DNA from: Amycolatopsis nalaikhensis
Lineage (GTDB): Bacteria > Actinomycetota > Actinomycetes > Mycobacteriales > Pseudonocardiaceae
Reading direction: 5' to 3'
Assembly (NCBI RefSeq): GCF_030264295.1
Contig: NZ_CP127173.1
Location: 8,563,501 to 8,627,500 of the forward strand
DNA: 64,000 nt
Of this stretch, positions 16,188-24,575 are shown piece after piece. A program made the translations under genes and the position numbers. Every line of letters starts with the position of its first letter. The first letter of the stretch is position 1. The notes beneath the pieces are model-generated. The model had not been told where the DNA came from. It saw only the letters and a program-made list of their open reading frames with translations, and ran no database searches.

Positions 16188-16757
16188 ATGACGAAGCGCG
16201 GTGCCACTCTCTCCACCTCCGACGCCCGGCGGGACGCCGTCGTCGAGGCGGCCATCGCCGAGTTCGCCCGCGGCGGCTACCACAGCACGCCGATCAGCGC
16301 CGTGGCCGCCAAGGCCGACATCTCCCCCGCCTACGTCTTCAAGTTGTTCCCCAGCAAGGTTTCCCTGTTCGTGGCCGCGCTCGACCGGTGTTACGAGCTG
16401 GTCGTACACGCCCTCTCGAACGGCGCCGCCCGCACTGGGGACGCCGACCCCGAAAAGATCCTCCACGAGATGGGCGGCGCCTACGCCGAGCTCATCGCCG
16501 ACCGGAACCTGCTCCTGCTGCAGGTGCACGCCCAGTCCGCCGTCGACACCCCGGAGGTCGCCGACGCCGTGCGGCGCGGGCTCGCCAAGGTGACCGAGTT
16601 CGCCCGGTCGCGCTCCGGCGCCGAGGGCGACCAGGTGCAGCGGTTCATCGCCTACGGCCAGCTCTGCCACCTGATCGCGACCCTCGACCTCGACGAGCAC
16701 GCCGGCGAGTGGGCAGCCGTCCTCTCCGCCGGGATCCGCCACCCTGGCAAGAACTGA
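16188..16757 (+). CDS. TetR family repressor
   Basis: A 189-residue regulator. The N-terminal helix-turn-helix is clear (RRDAVVEAAIAEFARGGYHS then TPISAVAAKADISPAYVFKL). The C-terminal ligand domain is a helical bundle of the usual length. ATG 16188 lies immediately after the predicted transcription start, with no Shine-Dalgarno, so a leaderless message is likely. The same GTGANTGNNCANTCAC operator occurs in its own promoter and before the downstream oxidoreductase, so it should repress both. The effector is probably an electrophile or quinone that the enzyme detoxifies (inference). Confidence 0.92.
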   Translation: MTKRGATLSTSDARRDAVVEAAIAEFARGGYHSTPISAVAAKADISPAYVFKLFPSKVSLFVAALDRCYELVVHALSNGAARTGDADPEKILHEMGGAYAELIADRNLLLLQVHAQSAVDTPEVADAVRRGLAKVTEFARSRSGAEGDQVQRFIAYGQLCHLIATLDLDEHAGEWAAVLSAGIRHPGKN

Positions 16758-16794
16758 CGCGGGCCCCGTCCAGGGGCCGCTTTTCGCGCCCATC

Positions 16795-16816
16795 GAGTGA
16801 TTGATCAGTCACTCAC
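16795..16816. promoter_or_regulatory. TetR operator before the quinone oxidoreductase gene
   Basis: GTGATTGATCAGTCAC (16797-16812) matches the palindrome in the TetR promoter in every position except the variable ones, and the flanks GA and TCAC are also shared. It lies 18 bases upstream of ATG 16834. Confidence 0.7.
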
Positions 16817-16833
16817 GATCGGAAGGAACCACC

Positions 16834-17841
16834 ATGACCACCACCGAAATCGTCCTCCCGGGCATCGTCGAGCCCGACGGCCTGCGCGTCGAGCACCGCG
16901 AGCTGCCGCGGCCGGGCGCGGGGGAAGCCCTCATCCGCGTCGAGGCCACCGGCGTCTCGTTCGCCGAACAGCAGATGCGGCGCGGGAAGTACTACGACCA
17001 GCCGCCGTTCCCGTTCGTGCCCGGCTACGACGTCGTCGGCACCGTGCTCGAAGCCGACGACCCCACGCTGGCCGGGCGCCGGGTGGCCGCGTTGACGAAG
17101 ACCGGCGGCTGGCGCAGCCACGTCGTGCTGCCCGCCGCCGACCTCGTCCCGGTGCCGGACGGGCTCGACGCCGCCGAAGCCGAGACGTTCGTCGTCAACG
17201 GCATCACGGCCTGGCAGATGCTGCACCGCAGCGCCCGCGTCCGCCGCGGCGGCACGATCCTGGTCCACGGCGCGAACGGCGGCGTCGGCACGACCCTCGT
17301 CCAGCTCGCCCGCGCGGCGGGGATTTCGGTGATCGGCACGGCGTCGGCCCGGAACCAGGACGTCGTGACGGCGCTCGGCGCCACCGCCGTCGACTACCGC
17401 GGCGACGTCCCGGCCCGGGTGCGCGAACTGGCACCCGCCGGGGTCGACGCGGTCTTCGACCACGTCGGCGGCCCCGGCATCGTCGACTCGTTCCGGCTGC
17501 TCGCTCCCGGCGGCACGCTGGTCGCCTACGGCAGCGCGTCCACAAAGGACGACCCGGGCAACTCCCGGCTGCCGGTGCTGAAGCTGCTCGCACGGCTGCT
17601 GTGGTGGAACGCGCTGCCGAACCGGCGCCGGGCGCACTTCTACAACGTCTGGGGCGGCAAGCGGAACCTCCCCCGCTTCCGCGCCCGCCTGGCCGAGGAC
17701 CTGACCGCGGTCTTCGGCCTGGCGGCGTGCGGCACCCTGCAGCCGCAGGTGGCCGCACGCCTCCCGCTCACCGAAGCCGCGAAAGCCCTCACCCTGGCCG
17801 AATCCGGCACTGTCACGGGCAAAGTCGTGCTGGTCCCGTGA
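16834..17841 (+). CDS. NADPH:quinone reductase-like zinc-free MDR dehydrogenase
   Basis: A 335-residue medium-chain dehydrogenase/reductase. ATG 16834 has GGAAGGA upstream and begins MTTTEIVLPGIVEPDGLRVE. The GroES-like domain (residues 1-125) lacks the Zn-binding cysteines of alcohol dehydrogenases (VEATGVSFAEQQMRRGKYYD, FPFVPGYDVVGTV). The Rossmann domain shows GGTILVHGANGGVGTTLVQL with an AxxGxxG-type nucleotide motif and later DAVFDHVGGPGIVDSF. This fits the QOR group, which reduce quinones or enals with NADPH. It is directly downstream of the TetR gene, with the TetR operator in its promoter, so induction by its substrate is likely. It converges with argG, leaving two bases between the stops. 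Confidence 0.9.
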   Translation: MTTTEIVLPGIVEPDGLRVEHRELPRPGAGEALIRVEATGVSFAEQQMRRGKYYDQPPFPFVPGYDVVGTVLEADDPTLAGRRVAALTKTGGWRSHVVLPAADLVPVPDGLDAAEAETFVVNGITAWQMLHRSARVRRGGTILVHGANGGVGTTLVQLARAAGISVIGTASARNQDVVTALGATAVDYRGDVPARVRELAPAGVDAVFDHVGGPGIVDSFRLLAPGGTLVAYGSASTKDDPGNSRLPVLKLLARLLWWNALPNRRRAHFYNVWGGKRNLPRFRARLAEDLTAVFGLAACGTLQPQVAARLPLTEAAKALTLAESGTVTGKVVLVP

Positions 17842-17843
17842 AG

Positions 17844-19292
17844 TCAGTCGGTGCCGAACTCCATCGCGGCGCTGTCGAGCAGCGCGTCGTTGCCCGCCTT
17901 GCCGCGCGAGGCGATGGCTTCCGCGCCGCCCTCGGGCATCGCGCCGATCAGGCCGGTCGACGCCGCCTGGGCGGCCCCGATCAGCTTCGGGTGCGAGTTG
18001 CCGCCGACCATGCCGAGGCTGGCGTACTGCTCCAGCTTGGCCCGCGAGTCCGCGATGTCGAGGTTGCGCATGGTCAGCTGGCCGATCCGGTCGACCGGGC
18101 CGAACGCCGAGTCCTCGGTGCGCTCCATCGACAGCTTGTCCGGGTGGTAGCTGAACGCCGGGCCCTGCGTGTCGAGGATGGAGTAGTCCTCGCCGCGGCG
18201 CAGCCGCAGCGTCACCTCGCCGGTGACCGCGGTGCCGACCCAGCGCTGCAGCGACTCGCGCAGCATCATGGCCTGCGGGTCGAGCCAGCGGCCTTCGTAC
18301 ATGAGGCGGCCGAGGCGGCGGCCTTCGTTGTGGTAGCTGGCGAGGGTGTCCTCGTTGTGGATGGCGTTGACGAGCCGCTCGTAGGCGGCGTGCAGCAGCG
18401 CCATGCCGGGCGCCTCGTAGATGCCGCGGCTCTTGGCCTCGATGATGCGGTTCTCGATCTGGTCGGACATGCCGAGCCCGTGCCGGCCGCCGATGGCGTT
18501 GGCCTCCAGGACGAGATCGACGGCGGTGGCGAACTCCTTGCCGTTGATCGTCACCGGGCGGCCCTGCTCGAAGCCGATCGTGACGTCTTCGGGCGCGATC
18601 TCGACCTCGGGGTCCCAGAACGCCACGCCCATGATCGGCTTGACGATCTCGATGCCGGTGTCCAGGTGCTCCAGCGACTTGGCCTCGTGGGTGGCACCCC
18701 AGATGTTGGCGTCGGTCGAGTAGGCCTTCTCGGTGCTGTCCCGGTAGGGCAGGTCGTGCGCGAGCAGCCACTCCGACATCTCCTTGCGGCCGCCGAGCTC
18801 GGTGACGAAGTCCGCGTCGAGCCACGGCTTGTAGATCCGCAGGGAGGGGTTGGCCAGCAGGCCGTAGCGGTAGAACCGCTCGATGTCGTTGCCCTTGAAG
18901 GTCGAGCCGTCACCCCAGATCTGGACGTCGTCCTCGAGCATGGCGCGCACCAGCAGCGTGCCGGTGACCGCGCGCCCGAGCGGGGTGGTGTTGAAGTAGC
19001 TGCGGCCGCCGGAGCGGATGTGGAAGGCGCCGCAGGTCAGCGCGGCGAGCCCCTCTTCGACGAGGGCTTCCCGGCAGTCGACCAGCCGCGCGAGCTCGGC
19101 GCCGTACTGGGTGGCGCGCCCGGGCACCGACGCGATGTCGGGCTCGTCGTACTGGCCGATGTCGGCGGTGTAGGTGCAGGGCACCGCGCCCTTGTCGCGC
19201 ATCCACGCGACCGCTATGGAAGTGTCGAGGCCACCGGAGAAGGCGATACCGACACGCTCGCCGACGGGCAGGGAAGTGAGCACCTTGGACAT
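17844..19292 (-). CDS. argG: Argininosuccinate synthase, long E. coli type
   Basis: A 482-residue enzyme that joins citrulline and aspartate with ATP to give argininosuccinate in arginine synthesis. ATG 19292 (MSKVLTSLPVGERVGIAFSG) aligns with the E. coli start; a further in-frame ATG upstream would add 12 odd residues. The ATP pyrophosphatase P-loop is FSGGLDTS, and GGRSYFNTTPLGRAVTGT, WGDGSTFKGNDIERFYRYG and GGRHGLGMSDQIENRIIEAK match E. coli ArgG almost residue for residue. This is the long form (about 450 residues) rather than the roughly 400-residue form, and no other arginine gene is adjacent, so it is a stand-alone copy. A triple TGCA repeat upstream (19303-19327) may be its control site. 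Confidence 0.95.
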   Translation of the reverse strand: MSKVLTSLPVGERVGIAFSGGLDTSIAVAWMRDKGAVPCTYTADIGQYDEPDIASVPGRATQYGAELARLVDCREALVEEGLAALTCGAFHIRSGGRSYFNTTPLGRAVTGTLLVRAMLEDDVQIWGDGSTFKGNDIERFYRYGLLANPSLRIYKPWLDADFVTELGGRKEMSEWLLAHDLPYRDSTEKAYSTDANIWGATHEAKSLEHLDTGIEIVKPIMGVAFWDPEVEIAPEDVTIGFEQGRPVTINGKEFATAVDLVLEANAIGGRHGLGMSDQIENRIIEAKSRGIYEAPGMALLHAAYERLVNAIHNEDTLASYHNEGRRLGRLMYEGRWLDPQAMMLRESLQRWVGTAVTGEVTLRLRRGEDYSILDTQGPAFSYHPDKLSMERTEDSAFGPVDRIGQLTMRNLDIADSRAKLEQYASLGMVGGNSHPKLIGAAQAASTGLIGAMPEGGAEAIASRGKAGNDALLDSAAMEFGTD

Positions 19293-19302
19293 GCGAATGA
19301 TT

Positions 19303-19327
19303 ATGCACGCCGATGCATCACCGTGCA
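19303..19327. promoter_or_regulatory. Three phased RTGCA motifs upstream of argG
   Basis: ATGCA at 19303-19307, ATGCA at 19313-19317 and GTGCA at 19323-19327 are exactly ten bases apart, one helical turn each. Streptomyces ARG boxes are also built of TGCAT-type halves, so this may be an ArgR site. The placement just upstream of the argG start supports a regulatory role. Confidence 0.4.
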
Positions 19328-19383
19328 ATCCGGGGTGCCCGGCGTCACGGAAACCCCGTTGACGTGCGTGGTTCGGTGATCAC

Positions 19384-20283
19384 ATGGGCCGGATGCACGC
19401 CGACGAGCACGCCATCGACACCACTCTCGTCCGGCGGCTGGTGCGCGGGCAGTTCCCGCTATGGGCGGACCTGCCGGTCACGCCCCTCGCTTCGGGCGGC
19501 ACCGTCAACGCGGTGTACCGCCTCGGCGACAGCCTGACCGTCCGGCTTCCCCTGACCGCGGGCGGCGCCGGTGACCTGGCGAAGGAAGCCCGGATCCTCA
19601 CCGCGCTCGACGGGCTGCCGGTCGCGGTGCCGGCCGTCGTCGCGCTCGGCGAACCCGCCGAGGGTTACCCGTGGGCGTGGGCGGTGCACGGCTGGCTCGA
19701 CGGCTCACCGGCGCTGGAAGGCCGGGACGCACCGGCGCGCGACCTGGCGGCGTTCGTGCGTGCCCTGCGGGCGCTCCCGGCGGACGGTCCCCCGACCCGC
19801 CGCGGGAAGCCGCTGTCGGACGTGGACACGGCCACCCGCCGGGCGATCGAGGAGCTGCGCCGCACCGACGAGCCGTTCGACGCGGCGGCGGCCCTCGCCG
19901 CCTGGGCCGAGGCGCTCGAAGCTCCACAGTGGACAGGAGCGCCGAGCTGGGTGCACGCGGACCTGATGCCGAGCAACCTGCTGCTCCGCGACGGCCGCCT
20001 GAGCGGTGTCCTCGACTGGGCGACAGCCGGGGTCGGCGATCCGGCGTGCGACCTGATCCCCGCGTGGAACCTGCTGACCGCCGACACCCGGCACACCTTC
20101 CGCGAGGCCGTCGGAGCCGACGACGCGACTTGGGCGCGCGGCCGCGGCCGGGCCTTGTCGATGGCCGTGATCCAGCTGCCGTACTACCGGCACACCAACC
20201 CGGTCATCTCGGGCAACGCCCGGCACGTGCTCACGGAGCTGGGCTGCCGCCCGGCTCGGGGCGGCGGGGCCCGTCTTGAATGA
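19384..20283 (+). CDS. APH-fold phosphotransferase
   Basis: A 299-residue aminoglycoside-phosphotransferase-type kinase. The N-lobe has VTPLASGGTVNAVYRL and the ATP lysine region; the C-lobe has the Brenner motif WVHADLMPSNLLL and the Mg-binding GVLDWATAGVGDPACDLIPA. Family members phosphorylate aminoglycosides, macrolides, choline or sugars; the substrate cannot be told here. The start may be ATG 19384 or ATG 19393 because neither has a strong Shine-Dalgarno. The last codons and the stop (CTTGAATGA) are supplied by the family A hairpin repeat, which also lies between this gene and convergent glpD. Confidence 0.82.
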   Translation: MGRMHADEHAIDTTLVRRLVRGQFPLWADLPVTPLASGGTVNAVYRLGDSLTVRLPLTAGGAGDLAKEARILTALDGLPVAVPAVVALGEPAEGYPWAWAVHGWLDGSPALEGRDAPARDLAAFVRALRALPADGPPTRRGKPLSDVDTATRRAIEELRRTDEPFDAAAALAAWAEALEAPQWTGAPSWVHADLMPSNLLLRDGRLSGVLDWATAGVGDPACDLIPAWNLLTADTRHTFREAVGADDATWARGRGRALSMAVIQLPYYRHTNPVISGNARHVLTELGCRPARGGGARLE

Positions 20284-20325
20284 GTCATTCAGGACCTCCG
20301 AAGACCTGAATGACTCATTCAAGAC
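20273..20325. repeat. Dispersed hairpin repeat, family A copy 2
   Basis: A perfect 21-bp stem (20273-20293 with 20305-20325) containing TGAATGAGTCATTCA in one arm and its complement in the other, with an 11-base loop. It overlaps the last codons of the phosphotransferase gene and supplies its TGA, and it lies 37 bases beyond glpD's stop, so it should terminate both convergent genes. Confidence 0.9.
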
Positions 20326-20361
20326 GCTCGGCGAGCCGCCCGGCTCCGTGAGCACGCCGGA

Positions 20362-22050
20362 TCAGCTCGGCAGCAGCGCCGGGGCCGCGAGGCGGGTGGC
20401 GTTCGCCGCCGCGTCGTCCGGTGCTTCCTGGGCCGAGCGCTCCGCCTCCACCCGGGCGAGGTAGTTCGCGACCTCCCGGTCGGTCCGGTGGGAGTCCCAG
20501 CCCAGCAGCGGGGCCATCAGCTCCGCCACCACCGGGGCCGCCGCCACCCCGCGGTCGCGTTCCTCGATCGAGATCCGCGTCCGCCGGGTGAGCACGTCCT
20601 CCAGGTGCAGCGCACCCTCGTGGGAAACCGCGTAGACCGCCTCCACCCGCAGGTACTCCGACGTCTCCGTGATCGGCGACGCCAGGGAAGGCTCGTCGCG
20701 GATGAGGTCCACGAGGTTCCAGATCCGCGTCCCGTACCGCCGCAGCAGGTGCTCGACGCGCACCAGCGGCAGCCCGGTCCGCGACGCGAGCCCGAACCGG
20801 TCCTCCCACAGCTCGTGGTAGCCGTCCGCGCCGACGATCGGGAGCCGGTCGGTCCACGACGGCGGGGCCGGGCGGCCCAGCTCCTCGACCACGACGTCGA
20901 CCGCGTCCGCGGCCATCACCCGGTACGTCGTGTACTTGCCGCCCGCCACGATCACCAGGCCCGGCACCGGGTGCGCCACGGCGTGCTCCCGCGACAGCTT
21001 CGTCGTCGCGGCCGCCTTCGCCGCCAGCAGCGGGCGAAGCCCCGCGTACACGCCCTCGATGTCGTCGTGCGTCACCGGCGTCTTGAGCACGGCGTTGAGG
21101 TGCTCCAGCACGTAGTCGACGTCCGCGCGGCTCGCCGCCGGGTGTTCGCGGTCGAGGTCCCACTCGGTGTCGGTGGTGCCGACGATCCAGTGCCGTCCCC
21201 ACGGGATGACGAACAGCACGCTCTTCTCGGTGCGCAGGATCAGCCCGGTGTCGAGGTCGATCTTCTCCCGCGGGACCACCAGGTGGATGCCCTTGGACGC
21301 GCGGACGGTGAACGGCGCCGGGATCCCCGCCGCCTCCGCCATGTCGTCGCTCCAGACACCCGTCGCGGCGACCACCGTTTTCGCGCGCACCTCGATTTCG
21401 GCGCCGCTCTCGCGGTCGACGACCTTCGCGCCGACGACCCGCTCGCCGTCACGCAGCAGCGACGTCACACGCGCCCGCGTCAGCACCGAAGCGCCTTGTT
21501 CGGCCGCCGTCCGCGCGATCGTCATCGTGTGGCGGGCGTCGTCGACCTGGGCGTCGTAGTACTGGATCGCGCCGATCAGCGCGTCGTCGGCCAGGCCGGG
21601 TGCCACCTTGGCCGCGCCGCGCTTGGACAGGTGCCGGTGCCGCGGCAGGGCCCGCGCCCCGCCGAGCGTGTCGTACAGCGTGACCCCGGCGCCGATGTAC
21701 CCGCGTTCCCACACCCGGTGCCGCAGCGGCACCAGGAACTTCACCGGCCGCACCAGGTGCGGGGCGAGCTTCTGCAGCAGCAGCCCGCGCTCCTTCAGCG
21801 CTTCCCGCACCAACTTGAAGTCCAGCTGCTCCAGGTAGCGCAGCCCGCCGTGGATGAGCTTCGACGACCGGCTGGACGTCCCGGCGGCGAAGTCCCGCGC
21901 CTCCACCAACGCGGTCGACAGCCCGCGCGACGCCGCGTCGAGCGCGACGCCCGCGCCGGTCACTCCCCCGCCGACGACCAGCACGTCGACCTCCTCGTTC
22001 ACCAGCTTCCGCAAGGTGTCCGCGCGGTAGGACGGGGAAAGCGGTGTCAC
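20362..22050 (-). CDS. glpD: Glycerol-3-phosphate dehydrogenase, FAD-dependent
   Basis: A 562-residue peripheral membrane enzyme that oxidises glycerol 3-phosphate to dihydroxyacetone phosphate and passes electrons to quinone. GTG 22050 (VTPLSPSYRADTLRKL) is chosen because AGGAGG lies six bases upstream; ATGs at 22065 and 22071 lack a good Shine-Dalgarno. The FAD motif is VLVVGGGVTGAGVALDAAS; RSSKLIHGGLRYLEQLDFKL is the family signature, and VIPWGRHWIVGTTDTEWD and GGKYTTYRVMAADAVD are further conserved blocks. The C-terminal domain (VRVEHLLRRYG onward) is the usual cap. It follows glpK by 17 bases, so glpF-glpK-glpD form one operon ending at the family A hairpin. Confidence 0.96.
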   Translation of the reverse strand: MTPLSPSYRADTLRKLVNEEVDVLVVGGGVTGAGVALDAASRGLSTALVEARDFAAGTSSRSSKLIHGGLRYLEQLDFKLVREALKERGLLLQKLAPHLVRPVKFLVPLRHRVWERGYIGAGVTLYDTLGGARALPRHRHLSKRGAAKVAPGLADDALIGAIQYYDAQVDDARHTMTIARTAAEQGASVLTRARVTSLLRDGERVVGAKVVDRESGAEIEVRAKTVVAATGVWSDDMAEAAGIPAPFTVRASKGIHLVVPREKIDLDTGLILRTEKSVLFVIPWGRHWIVGTTDTEWDLDREHPAASRADVDYVLEHLNAVLKTPVTHDDIEGVYAGLRPLLAAKAAATTKLSREHAVAHPVPGLVIVAGGKYTTYRVMAADAVDVVVEELGRPAPPSWTDRLPIVGADGYHELWEDRFGLASRTGLPLVRVEHLLRRYGTRIWNLVDLIRDEPSLASPITETSEYLRVEAVYAVSHEGALHLEDVLTRRTRISIEERDRGVAAAPVVAELMAPLLGWDSHRTDREVANYLARVEAERSAQEAPDDAAANATRLAAPALLPS

Positions 22051-22067
22051 GGTGTTCCTCCTCATGG

Positions 22068-23585
22068 TCATTGCACGTCGACCCAGTCGAGCGTGCGGCC
22101 GACGGCCTTCTGCCAGCCCGCGTAGCCCTCGGCGCGCTGCTCGCCGGTCCACGTCGGCGCCCAGCGCTTGTCCTCGTTCCAGTTCTGCTCCAGCTCGTCG
22201 GTCGACTTCCAGAAGCCGACGGCCAGCCCGGCCGCGTAGGCCGCGCCCAGCGCGGTCGTCTCCGCGACGACCGGCTTCGACACCGGGACGCCGAGGATGT
22301 CCGCCTGCAGCTGCATGCACAGCTCGTTGGCGGTCACGCCGCCGTCCACCCGCAACACGTCCAGCGTCACGCCCGAGTCGTTCTGCATGGCCTCGACGAC
22401 GTCGCGGGTCTGGTAGCAGATCGCCTCCAGCGTCGCCCGCGCGATGTGCGCGTTCGTCGTGGCGCGGGTGAGCCCGACGATCGCGCCGCGCGCGTCCGAG
22501 CGCCAGTACGGCGCGAACAGGCCGGAGAACGCCGGGACGAAGTAGACGCCGCCGTTGTCCTCGACCTGGCGGGCCAGGCTCTCGCTCTGGGCCGCGCCGC
22601 TGATGATGCCGAGCTGGTCACGCAGCCACTGCACGGCCGAACCGGTGACGGCGATCGAGCCCTCCAGCGCGTAGACCGGCTTCTGGTCGCCGAACTGGTA
22701 GCAGAGCGTCGTCAGCAGGCCGTGCTTCGAGCGGACCAGCTCGTGGCCGGTGTTGAGCAGCAGGAAGTTGCCGGTGCCGTAGGTGTTCTTGGCCTCGCCG
22801 GGCCGGAAGCAGACCTGCCCGACGGTGGCCGCCTGCTGGTCGCCGAGGACGCCGGTGAGCGCGACCTCGCCGCCGAGCGGGCCGTCGGCGCGGGTGGTGC
22901 CGAAGAAGCCGGGGTTCGACGACGGCCGGATCGCCGGCAGCATCTGCTTCGGGATGTTGAAGAACGACAGCAGTTCGTCGTCCCAGTCGAGGGTTTCGAG
23001 GTCCATCAGCATCGTGCGCGACGCGTTGGTCGGGTCGGTGACGTGCACGCCGCCGTCCGGGCCGCCGGTGAGGTTCCAGATGAGCCACGAGTCGGTGGTG
23101 CCGAAGAGCGCGTCGCCCTTCTCCGCGTCCTCGCGCACACCGTCGACGTTTTCGAGGATCCACTGCAGCTTGCCGCCGGAGAAGTACGTCGCGGGCGGGA
23201 GCCCGGCCTTGCGGCGGATGACGTCGCCCTTGCCCTCGCGCTCCAGCGCCGAGGCGATCCGGTCGGTGCGGGTGTCCTGCCAGACGATCGCGTTGTAGTA
23301 CGGGCGCCCGGTGCGGCGGTTCCACACGACGGTGGTCTCGCGCTGGTTGGTGATGCCGAGCGCGGCCAAGTCACTGTGTGCCAGGTTCGCCTTGTTGAGC
23401 GCGGTCGCGATGACCGAGCGGGTGCGTTCCCAGATCTCGGTGGCGTCGTGCTCGACCCAGCCCGGCTTGGGCAGGATCTGCTCGTGCTCGAGCTGGTGGC
23501 GGGCGATTTCGTTGCCGCCGTGGTCGAAGATCATGAAGCGGGTGCTGGTGGTGCCCTGGTCGACGGCGCCTACGTAGTCCGGCAT
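22068..23585 (-). CDS. glpK: Glycerol kinase
   Basis: A 505-residue FGGY-family kinase that makes glycerol 3-phosphate from glycerol and ATP. The N-terminus has the ATPase loop DYVGAVDQGTTSTRFMIFD; GWVEHDATEIWER, ITNQRETTVVWN and AIVWQDTRTD hold the glycerol-binding Arg, Glu and Trp; NTYGTGNFLLLNTG, GGVYFVPAFSGLFAPYWR and VLRVDGGVTANELCMQ are the nucleotide and second FGGY blocks. Length and motifs fit a normal bacterial enzyme. It lies between glpF (16 bases) and glpD in the operon that is divergent from the IclR regulator. A second glycerol kinase with an extra domain is 1.8 kb away at 25354-27303. Confidence 0.97.
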   Translation of the reverse strand: MPDYVGAVDQGTTSTRFMIFDHGGNEIARHQLEHEQILPKPGWVEHDATEIWERTRSVIATALNKANLAHSDLAALGITNQRETTVVWNRRTGRPYYNAIVWQDTRTDRIASALEREGKGDVIRRKAGLPPATYFSGGKLQWILENVDGVREDAEKGDALFGTTDSWLIWNLTGGPDGGVHVTDPTNASRTMLMDLETLDWDDELLSFFNIPKQMLPAIRPSSNPGFFGTTRADGPLGGEVALTGVLGDQQAATVGQVCFRPGEAKNTYGTGNFLLLNTGHELVRSKHGLLTTLCYQFGDQKPVYALEGSIAVTGSAVQWLRDQLGIISGAAQSESLARQVEDNGGVYFVPAFSGLFAPYWRSDARGAIVGLTRATTNAHIARATLEAICYQTRDVVEAMQNDSGVTLDVLRVDGGVTANELCMQLQADILGVPVSKPVVAETTALGAAYAAGLAVGFWKSTDELEQNWNEDKRWAPTWTGEQRAEGYAGWQKAVGRTLDWVDVQ

Positions 23586-23601
23586 GGTCGTTCTCCTGAA
23601 G

Positions 23602-24423
23602 TCAGTTGGCGGGCTCGAAGTCCTTGGCGGGCATGGCGTCCAGCGGCTCCCCGGCGGGCAGGTACCGCTCGATGAAGAACTTGTAGATCGCGCCGCCGAT
23701 CACCGCGCCGATCACCGGGGCCACGATCGGGATCCACCAGTAGGGGAAGCCGTATTGATCGGACCAGGCCGTGTCGTAGCCGGTCAGCCAGGAGGCGAAG
23801 CGCGGGCCGAAGTCGCGGGCGGGGTTGATCGCGTAGCCGGCGTCGGTGCCCCAGGCCATGCCGATCGCGACGACGAGGAAGCCGACGACGACCGGGGCGA
23901 GGTTCGCGCCCGGCGAGGTGTTGCGGAGGTCGGTGATGGCGAAGATCACCAGGACGAGGATCGCGGTGCCGATGATCTGGTCGCGGAAGGCGCCCCAGTC
24001 ACCCACCGGAAGCGTGCCGTTACCCGGAAGGGTGGAGAACACACCCTGCGTCTTGATCGTGAGGCCGGGGTCCTTGGCGTTGAGCACCTCGGTGTAGTTC
24101 CAGCGCACCAGCAGCGCGGCGAGGAACGCGCCGGCGGTCTGGGCCAGGGCGTACGGGGCGACCTTGCGCCACTCGAAGCCCTTGAACACCGCGAGCGCCA
24201 CGGTGACCGCGGGGTTCAGGTGCGCGCCGCTGATCCGCGAAGCGACGTAGACACCGAGCGTGACGCCGAATCCCCAGGCCCAGGCGATGCTGTCGTGGTC
24301 CCCGATGCCCGCGGCGACGACCTGCGCCACCACCCCGCACCCGAACAGGATGAGGATCATCGTCCCCACGAACTCGGCGGCCATCTCGCCGACGAGCCCG
24401 TGGGCCTTGAGGTTTCGCACCAT
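23602..24423 (-). CDS. glpF: Glycerol uptake facilitator (aquaglyceroporin)
   Basis: A 273-residue MIP channel with six membrane helices. ATG 24423 is chosen because GGAGG lies five bases upstream, rather than the GTG four codons earlier. The two NPA boxes are present as GAHLNPAVTVAL and AGYAINPARDFGPR; the Asp after the second NPAR is the residue that marks glycerol channels. The C-terminus extends about 20 residues past the last helix (RYLPAGEPLDAMPAKDFEPA). It is the first gene of glpFKD, transcribed away from the IclR gene, with two IclR-type operators in between. Confidence 0.95.
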   Translation of the reverse strand: MVRNLKAHGLVGEMAAEFVGTMILILFGCGVVAQVVAAGIGDHDSIAWAWGFGVTLGVYVASRISGAHLNPAVTVALAVFKGFEWRKVAPYALAQTAGAFLAALLVRWNYTEVLNAKDPGLTIKTQGVFSTLPGNGTLPVGDWGAFRDQIIGTAILVLVIFAITDLRNTSPGANLAPVVVGFLVVAIGMAWGTDAGYAINPARDFGPRFASWLTGYDTAWSDQYGFPYWWIPIVAPVIGAVIGGAIYKFFIERYLPAGEPLDAMPAKDFEPAN

Positions 24424-24502
24424 TGCTTCCTCCACAAAGGACCGTTCATTCCCCCGGTGGGTGAAAGCTAGGTTCGCCCGGCGGGGCGGTCAACGGACGC
24501 CG

Positions 24503-24547
24503 GTCGGCATTGTCGAACGGCCGAAGTGGATGTTCGACATTGTCGAA
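24503..24547. promoter_or_regulatory. Two tandem IclR-type operators, 30 bp apart
   Basis: TTCGACATTGTCGAA (24533-24547) is a perfect 7-1-7 palindrome. GTCGGCATTGTCGAA (24503-24517) matches it at 13 of 15 positions. Their centres are exactly 30 bases apart, three helical turns, in the region between glpF and the IclR gene, so a tetrameric regulator could bind both on one face. Confidence 0.75.
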
Positions 24548-24575
24548 TCAGGGCCGGTCGGGTTAGGTTGGCGCC

